From the NCBI GenBank assembly GCA_913045265.1, contig CAJWQX010000057.1, positions 1-17,997 on the forward strand: DNA of 17,997 nt, in the 5' to 3' direction. The notes beneath the pieces were generated by a model. It searched no databases and had not been told where the DNA came from. It worked only from the letters and a program-made list of their open reading frames with translations. Both the position numbers and the translations under genes were made by a program. Every line of letters starts with the position of its first letter. Position 1 is the stretch's first letter. The DNA is from UBA11889 sp002313255. Its GTDB lineage: Bacteria; Pseudomonadota; Gammaproteobacteria; Pseudomonadales; Azotimanducaceae. This document shows, piece after piece, positions 13,118-17,997 of the stretch.

Positions 13118-14353
13118 TTGAAATTCACGTGGTTTAACTTGATGCCTTGGCCATATCTTCCTGAAGACTTCCGGGAGAAATACCGATCCGTGTGGGTCGA
13201 TATACCTAGTTCGCTATACGATCCCGTACGCGGGCACGAACTCTATAACGTCTATCTCGACGAACTCGAATATGCAGAGGAATGTGGGTTCGACGGCATC
13301 GGGGTGAACGAACACCACGCGAACGGTTACGGCCTCATGCCTTCTCCGAATCTCATGGCCGCAGCCCTAGCTCGGCGAACATCCAAATCAGCTCTGGTGG
13401 TTCTAGGTAACTCCATTGCGCTTTATAACCCGCCGCTACGGGTCGCAGAAGAATTTGCCATGCTCGACGTCATCTCCGGTGGGCGCCTCCTGGCAGGCTT
13501 TCCCGTCGGCACGTCGATGGACACTAATTATTGTTATGGACAAATCCCTGCGCTTACCCGCGAAAAATATCGAGAGGCTCACGAACTTATTAAGCGGGCG
13601 TGGCAGGAAGACGAACCTTTTACATTTAACGGTCGCTACACCCAGCTACGTTACGCCAACTGTTGGCCCAAGCCGATCCAGTCACCACCTCCCATCTTCA
13701 TCCCCGGCGGCGGTTCCCTGGAGACGTACGATTTCTGTCTCGAAAATGACTACGTCTATTGCTATCTGAGTTTCACGGGTTATCGACGCGCGAAACAGCT
13801 GATGGACGGCTACTGGGAACGGGTCGAAGAATACGGTAAGGATAATTCTCCGTATCGCGCGGGATTCGCACAAACCATCATCGTCGCGGAAACAGATGAA
13901 GAAGCCGAGAAGGAGTACCGAGAACACATCGATTACTTCTACAACCGTTGTTTGCACGTCTACCCAGGATTTGCGGATGCCCCCGGCTATCGTACGATCA
14001 AGACCCTTAAAGCGAACGTGACGTCGCAGATGACTGAGCAAGCATTTGGCAACGTTTCTAGCATGAGTTGGCGACAGCTCATCGACGACGGCTACATCAT
14101 CGCGGGAAGTCCCGATACCGTCGCGAATCAGATGAAGGAACTGGTCACCAGCCTGCGCGTTGGTAATATTTTTTGCCTCATCCATGTGGGCAACATGCCC
14201 CAAGACAAATGCATGCGTTCAACAAAGCTATTCGCGGATGAAGTAATCCCCCAGCTCCGGGATATGTGGCCCGAATACAAAGACGACAATCGTTTTTGGA
14301 TTTCGCCAATCGACCACGCGAACCGTGCGGCGGCCGCTGCGATAGGAGGCTGA
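13118..14353 (+). CDS. Luciferase-like (LLM class) flavin-dependent monooxygenase
   Basis: A 411-residue TIM-barrel oxidoreductase of the bacterial luciferase-like family, which uses reduced FMN or F420 to oxygenate or reduce a small molecule. Seen: the first strand KFTWFNLMPW (2-11), GFDGIGVNEHHANGYGLMPS (58-77) with the NEHH cofactor/active-site box at 64-67, then LGNSIALYNPPLRVAEEFAM, DVISGGRLLAGFPVGTSMDT (117-136), PIFIPGGGSLET, and AGSPDTVANQMKELV near the C terminus. The start is TTG at 13118 with GGGGGAAGG just upstream. The length is above the usual 330-380 and includes an Ala-rich tail. Its stop is 1 nt before the alpha/beta hydrolase start, so the two are coupled. Substrate unknown; alkane, sulfonate and aromatic or ketone substrates are known in the family. 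Confidence 0.93.
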   Translation: MKFTWFNLMPWPYLPEDFREKYRSVWVDIPSSLYDPVRGHELYNVYLDELEYAEECGFDGIGVNEHHANGYGLMPSPNLMAAALARRTSKSALVVLGNSIALYNPPLRVAEEFAMLDVISGGRLLAGFPVGTSMDTNYCYGQIPALTREKYREAHELIKRAWQEDEPFTFNGRYTQLRYANCWPKPIQSPPPIFIPGGGSLETYDFCLENDYVYCYLSFTGYRRAKQLMDGYWERVEEYGKDNSPYRAGFAQTIIVAETDEEAEKEYREHIDYFYNRCLHVYPGFADAPGYRTIKTLKANVTSQMTEQAFGNVSSMSWRQLIDDGYIIAGSPDTVANQMKELVTSLRVGNIFCLIHVGNMPQDKCMRSTKLFADEVIPQLRDMWPEYKDDNRFWISPIDHANRAAAAAIGG

Positions 14354-14354
14354 T

Positions 14355-15146
14355 GTGGATTCCCGCTTAATTGAGGTAGGTCATCCCGAGACCCGAAGCA
14401 GCATCCGTGTCTACGAAGGAGGCGATGGGCCGGAACTGCTATTTCTACATGGGGCTGGCGGTCTATTTCCCGATGATCCCTTCCTCGAGTCACTGACTAA
14501 CCAATATCACGTCTATGCTCCATTGTTGCCTGGGTTCGAAGACTCGGAAGGCGGAGATCACCTGCGCGGCATGCTCGATTTTACTCTGCACGCTTTTGAT
14601 GTCTTTGACGCCCTCTCGTTGCGTCAACCACTTGTAGTGGGCCATTCGATGGGCGGAATGATTGCTGCGGAAATGGCCGCCATCGCGCCCACGGAGATTC
14701 AACGGCTAGCGCTCTTGGCACCGGCGGGATTGTGGAAGGACGAACACCCCATTGAAGACCTCTTCAGTAAGCTGCCATTCGAGCTGCCGGCGCTTCTATT
14801 GCACGATCCAGAAACAAACGGCGCGCTCTTGTCGTCCGGCGGAAACTTCAACGATCCGGAATTCCTCTCCGATTTTCTCGTTGGAAACGCACGTCGCCTA
14901 GGGATGGCGGGCAAATTATTATTTCCCGTTCCCGATCGGGGTCTACGCGACCGTCTGTATCGGATCAAAGCCCACACCGCTGTCATTTGGGGAAGATCCG
15001 ATCGACTAATTCCCCCCGTATACGGCGACGATTTCGTCAATGAAATCCCAACCGCAACGTTGTATAAAATTGAAGAAGCCGGTCATATGCTTCAATACGA
15101 ACAAACGGAAGCGGTGATTAAAATCTTGGCGACCCTCCACAACTGA
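14355..15146 (+). CDS. Alpha/beta hydrolase
   Basis: A 263-residue soluble alpha/beta-hydrolase with a complete catalytic triad: nucleophile S98 in VVGHSMGGMIAAE (94-106), acid D216 in VIWGRSDRLIPP (210-221) and H244 in IEEAGHMLQYEQ (239-250). LLFLHGAGG (28-36) supplies the oxyanion-hole HG motif. Size and layout resemble meta-cleavage product hydrolases, epoxide hydrolases and esterases. The start is GTG at 14355, with AGGAGG at 14344-14349 and only 1 nt after the monooxygenase stop; the overlapping ATG at 14353 is out of frame and hits a stop quickly. Coupled translation suggests it acts on the product of the monooxygenase, such as an ester or lactone, which is inference. Confidence 0.93.
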   Translation: MDSRLIEVGHPETRSSIRVYEGGDGPELLFLHGAGGLFPDDPFLESLTNQYHVYAPLLPGFEDSEGGDHLRGMLDFTLHAFDVFDALSLRQPLVVGHSMGGMIAAEMAAIAPTEIQRLALLAPAGLWKDEHPIEDLFSKLPFELPALLLHDPETNGALLSSGGNFNDPEFLSDFLVGNARRLGMAGKLLFPVPDRGLRDRLYRIKAHTAVIWGRSDRLIPPVYGDDFVNEIPTATLYKIEEAGHMLQYEQTEAVIKILATLHN

Positions 15147-15162
15147 CTGCCCCGTCCATTCG

Positions 15163-15924
15163 ATGAACGTTCGCAGCGATGACGTAGAGCAACTTCGTGC
15201 CATGATCGACGCCGCCGAGCGAATCGTCATATTCACTGGCGCTGGAATCAGCACAGAATCCGGCATACCCGATTTTCGAAGCCCAGGTACAGGGCTCTGG
15301 AACAAGATTAAACCCATTGAATTCCAAGACTTTGTCGCGTCCGATGAGGTTAGACAAAAGTCCTGGAGAAGACGCTTTTCCGGCGATCGTTCGATGGATA
15401 ACGCCGTTCCAAATAACGGTCACCGAGCAGTCGCGCAACTTGTAAAAGATGGGAAGGCCACAGCGGTGATCACCCAAAATGTGGACAATTTACACCAGGA
15501 TTCTGGAGTCGATGACGAGAACATCATCGAATTGCACGGAAATGCTCAGTACGCGAAGTGCCTGTCATGTGAAACTCGATACGAGTTGGACGATCTAGAA
15601 GTTCAATACAAGAAGCGGGGTCGGATCGACCCATGCGGTCAGTGCAACGGCATCATCAAATCAGCAACCATTTCATTTGGCCAGGCCATGCCAGAGACAG
15701 CCATGGAACGAGCTCGTCAAGAAGCGAGCAGGTGTGATTTATTTATTGTTATCGGTTCATCTTTAGTGGTCTATCCCGCAGCGGGGTTCCCAGAATATGC
15801 AAAAAAACTCGGAGCCGGATTGGCTATCGTAAATCGCGAAGAAACGCCACTCGATTATTTAGCGGACGTCACGGTCCACGAAGAAATAGGGCCATCTCTG
15901 AGTTACGTCGTCGGGATCAACTAA
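15163..15924 (+). CDS. Sir2-family NAD-dependent protein deacylase
   Basis: A 253-residue sirtuin that removes acyl groups from lysines using NAD+, giving nicotinamide and O-acyl-ADP-ribose. Seen: FTGAGISTESGIPDFRSPG (24-42), TQNVDNLHQDSG (104-115), the catalytic histidine H125 in IELHG, four zinc-binding cysteines C133, C136, C158 and C161, and VIGSSLVVYPAA near the C terminus. The Tyr/Arg pair that lets CobB and SIRT5 accept succinyl groups is not visible (Trp-Arg-Arg sits there), so deacetylation or long-chain deacylation is more likely than desuccinylation. The usual FGE reads FGQ at 172-174. It lies 16 nt after the hydrolase and may share its transcript. No Shine-Dalgarno is evident; ATG 15202 is a possible later start but would trim the first helix. 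Confidence 0.94.
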   Translation: MNVRSDDVEQLRAMIDAAERIVIFTGAGISTESGIPDFRSPGTGLWNKIKPIEFQDFVASDEVRQKSWRRRFSGDRSMDNAVPNNGHRAVAQLVKDGKATAVITQNVDNLHQDSGVDDENIIELHGNAQYAKCLSCETRYELDDLEVQYKKRGRIDPCGQCNGIIKSATISFGQAMPETAMERARQEASRCDLFIVIGSSLVVYPAAGFPEYAKKLGAGLAIVNREETPLDYLADVTVHEEIGPSLSYVVGIN

Positions 15925-15942
15925 GCACCACGGTTGCCATTG

Positions 15943-17283
15943 TCATCGGGTCGCGGTCAAAAGACTTTCCGCAAACCGCTCGATGTGCTCAATCCGATTG
16001 CACGTCACAACTCGAAAACAGTGAGGAGCATAACGACGCATTTCAGAGTCGCCTTCCCCCCAACTATCGGGTGTTTCGGGAGTGAGCCAGAACACCTGTT
16101 TTACCCGTTTCGACAATTCTTTAAATACATCAGGCCGAGCGTCGTAGTAATTGTTACGACCGTCACCTAAAACCACTAAGACAGCGCGTTTATTTAGATC
16201 CTTTCCACAAAGCTCGCGGAAATCCATAAATGCCCTCGCGTAGTCCGTGTTGCCTTTCCCCCAGACGAATAACGTGTCTTCGATCGCTTCGTCTGACGCC
16301 TTGGATCGAAAAATGTCGGTTACTTCTCCGAGACGACTGGAAAACGAGAACGCTCGTAAGTTGGGCAATACGTCCGTCAATTCGTACAGGAACAAAAGTA
16401 GAAAACGCGCCACGCGGGCGACCGAACTGCTGACATCACACAGAACATAAACAGTCGACTTCTCTCGCTTGTGTCTGCGCCAGCGGACGTCAAACATTGT
16501 TCCGTCGTAAGCGACATTGCGACGCAAAGTTTTTTTGATATCGAGTACTCCACGAGTCGCCTTACGCAAGCGCCGTCGATGGTCTCGCACGAGCTTATCG
16601 GCCAACTTTTCGACGACACGACGCACCTCGTGTTGGTATTCAAGGGGAATTTGATCGAGGTTGGAATCGAGTGCCGCTACTAGTAGCGCGCGTTTTCCCG
16701 TGGCGTCGACGTGCAAACGGTATTGTGCATCAACGTAATCACGTATCTGTTGACGGAAATACTGGCGCAGATAACGCACGGCGGAGTCTGCGTTTTCAGC
16801 CGAGCCAACGTAATCATCTAGCTCATTCACCGACAATGCGTCGGCAATACGATCAACGAAATACGATTTTTCTCTGAGGGTTCGAATATTTCCCAAGTTA
16901 AGACGTGAGGCAGCTTCTTGAACAAGCATCGCCAGGCGATCTCTATCGTCGTCTAGAACGCTCTCGACTGCATCGATAGCGTCGCTCGACGTCTGAGACC
17001 GAAGCGCTTCCAACATGGCCTCACGGTCAAGGTCTTTCAACATTGCACGTTTAGCTGGAACCCTAAACGCCAACTGCTTGAAAAACCGCTCAAAGGTTTC
17101 GTCAAATCTTTCCTTCTCAACCCGTGATTTGGCTAACGTCAATTCAAGCGCATCTCTCAACAGGGCCTTATCCCGGATCCCCACGTGCGAAAGAACCGCA
17201 AAAGCGTCCAGCGTTTCCGCCGTCGATACGCGTATATCCGCATTCCGAAGAGCGGTAACGAGATGCGTAAACGTCGCGTCCAT
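15943..17283 (-). CDS. VWA-domain protein, CoxE-like
   Basis: A 446-residue cytoplasmic protein of the CoxE-like VWA family. The N-terminal half (1-230) is helical and charged. A basic stretch DHRRRLRKATRGVLDIKKTL (234-253) leads into a von Willebrand A domain: VYVLCDVSSSV (278-288) has the MIDAS residues D283, S285 and S287, GNTDYARAF (344-352) supplies T346, and LGDGRNN (372-378) supplies D374, so metal binding should be intact. CoxE/NorD/CbbO-type VWA proteins usually work with a MoxR-type AAA+ ATPase to mature or activate a metalloenzyme. No such ATPase is in this window; it could lie beyond the right edge. The gene follows the diiron protein gene on the same strand after a 69-nt gap. It converges with sir2 across 18 nt. 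Confidence 0.92.
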   Translation of the reverse strand: MDATFTHLVTALRNADIRVSTAETLDAFAVLSHVGIRDKALLRDALELTLAKSRVEKERFDETFERFFKQLAFRVPAKRAMLKDLDREAMLEALRSQTSSDAIDAVESVLDDDRDRLAMLVQEAASRLNLGNIRTLREKSYFVDRIADALSVNELDDYVGSAENADSAVRYLRQYFRQQIRDYVDAQYRLHVDATGKRALLVAALDSNLDQIPLEYQHEVRRVVEKLADKLVRDHRRRLRKATRGVLDIKKTLRRNVAYDGTMFDVRWRRHKREKSTVYVLCDVSSSVARVARFLLLFLYELTDVLPNLRAFSFSSRLGEVTDIFRSKASDEAIEDTLFVWGKGNTDYARAFMDFRELCGKDLNKRAVLVVLGDGRNNYYDARPDVFKELSKRVKQVFWLTPETPDSWGEGDSEMRRYAPHCFRVVTCNRIEHIERFAESLLTATR

Positions 17284-17310
17284 AGGACTCTAGTTTCACC
17301 TATGACTTTG

Positions 17311-17329
17311 AAAACAGGGTGGCTGTCTT
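17311..17329 (-). repeat. Hairpin in the gap between diiron and VWA genes
   Basis: AAAACAG (17311-17317) and CTGTCTT (17323-17329) pair over 7 positions, one a G-U wobble in RNA, around GGTGG. On the minus strand the 3' arm ends CTGTTTT. It could be a weak intrinsic terminator that lets some transcription through to the VWA gene, or a processing site; the stem is short and may be chance. Confidence 0.27.
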
Positions 17330-17352
17330 ACCGCTGCACAATGTTGAACGCT

Positions 17353-17997
17353 TTATCCGGCAGCGTCCGACGTCATCAGCGGTTTTTCTAGTTCGCGCCA
17401 GTCGATATCACCGTCAGTGGCAAGATTTTCGAAATCGAGTACTCCCATCTCCTCGAACTTCGGGCGAATTTGATCGGTTAAAAGTCCGATACGGCTTAGG
17501 TTTGGGATGATGCGTGCGTATAGCATGTTAAGAAAATCTGCGTTTAATCCACGGTCCACTAACACCTGACGGGTCTCTTCGACATCCCAACCAAAATGCC
17601 TATACACATCCGTCGGAATTAGACGATCCCGACTAACGATGCAGGCTTCGTACGCAAACTGAGCCCGGTCCTCCTTCTCTTCTTCCGATAATGTCGCCAC
17701 GAATTCCTCGAGATAATTAACTCCGAACGTGACGTGTCGAGCTTCATCGCGAATGACTAAGTACAAAAGCTCTTTCAAGACAGGGTCGTCTGTGTCGTTC
17801 ATGGCGATATGAAAAGCTGCCAGGGCTAAGCCCTCTAAGACAATTTGCATCCCGATGAACTTTAGATCCCACCTTTCATCGGTCAAGATCTTATCTAACA
17901 GCGACTTTAGACCCTGATTAACCGGATAAGACAGTCCCACTTTGGTCTGTAAATACCGGTTGAAGACCTCGACATGCCTTGCTTCATCGAAGGTTTG
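17353..17997 (-). CDS. Ferritin-like diiron-carboxylate protein (5' end cut by window)
   Basis: The frame is open from the right edge to a TAA at 17353, giving 214 residues of the C-terminal part; the true start is outside. Two Glu-x-x-His helices are seen: FDEARHVEVFNRYL at residues 3-16 of the fragment and RDEARHVTFGVNYLEEF near 83-99, the paired metal-ligand helices of ferritin-like diiron proteins (ribonucleotide reductase R2, fatty-acid desaturase and N-oxygenase-type enzymes). Glutamate-containing helices between them (VLEGLALAAFH) add a further candidate ligand. An internal GTG at 17940 lies after the first ligand helix and is not the real start. The reaction cannot be named; an oxygenase or desaturase-like role is more likely than iron storage because of the long C-terminal region. 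It is upstream of, and co-directional with, a CoxE-like VWA gene. Confidence 0.85.
   Translation of the reverse strand, partial: QTFDEARHVEVFNRYLQTKVGLSYPVNQGLKSLLDKILTDERWDLKFIGMQIVLEGLALAAFHIAMNDTDDPVLKELLYLVIRDEARHVTFGVNYLEEFVATLSEEEKEDRAQFAYEACIVSRDRLIPTDVYRHFGWDVEETRQVLVDRGLNADFLNMLYARIIPNLSRIGLLTDQIRPKFEEMGVLDFENLATDGDIDWRELEKPLMTSDAAG

Noticed and set aside
13682..14203. Minus-strand open frame of 173 codons opposite the monooxygenase
   Set aside because: The plus-strand luciferase-like motifs cover the whole span; the opposite frame shows no motif and no ribosome binding site.
1..17997. CRISPR array, tRNA, rRNA, toxin-antitoxin or known defence genes
   Set aside because: No regularly spaced repeats, cloverleaf-like sequence or recognisable defence domain was found on reading both strands; the VWA and sirtuin proteins lack the fusion partners seen in defence systems.

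Overview
This is a gene-dense stretch of about 18 kb of bacterial chromosome (GC roughly in the low fifties percent), with 18 protein genes and no tRNA, rRNA, CRISPR array, insertion sequence or prophage that I can see. Gene content (oxygen-dependent HemF, a tripartite tricarboxylate transporter, an E. coli-like LtaE, ExbD, a BON lipoprotein, a luciferase-like monooxygenase and lactonase) suggests an aerobic heterotrophic proteobacterium, most likely a gammaproteobacterium and perhaps marine. That placement is inference from protein resemblance, not a computed phylogeny.

Layout. (1) 1-3749: a partial acyl-CoA dehydrogenase with a long N-terminal extension (minus strand) faces a CaiB/BaiF-type CoA-transferase (plus strand). 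The transferase overlaps hemF by 4 nt. (2) 3750-4286: a very AT-rich spacer, a minus-strand BON-domain lipoprotein and a divergent promoter gap. (3) 4287-9548: a plus-strand run of SMP-30-type lactonase, TctC, TctB and TctA, then a lone ExbD and a low-specificity threonine aldolase. The first four look like one uptake-plus-lactone-hydrolysis operon. (4) 9552-12435: a concentrative nucleoside transporter (minus) divergent from a PfkB kinase resembling adenosine kinase, followed by a chloramphenicol-phosphotransferase-like P-loop protein. This looks like a nucleoside salvage unit. (5) 12444-15924: a 2-hydroxychromene-2-carboxylate-isomerase-like protein divergent from a luciferase-like monooxygenase, an alpha/beta hydrolase and a Sir2 deacylase, suggesting an uncharacterised oxidative catabolic set. 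(6) 15943-17997: on the minus strand, a ferritin-like diiron protein (cut by the window end) followed by a CoxE-like VWA protein.

The most notable observation is the kinase at 10838-11770. Its frame has no ATG, GTG or TTG that would yield the conserved N terminus, but an ATC sits 7 nt after a perfect AAGGAGG, exactly where homologues start with Met. The neighbouring nucleoside transporter keeps the family's ribose-binding residues but has lost the two polar residues that contact the base, which fits purine rather than pyrimidine selectivity. Other points of interest are the orphan ExbD, the Mcd-like dehydrogenase/CoA-transferase pair, the diiron/VWA pair, and a two-codon open frame overlapping the start of the phosphotransferase gene. 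About half of the genes appear to start at non-ATG codons. I saw no clear novel defence or mobile system.
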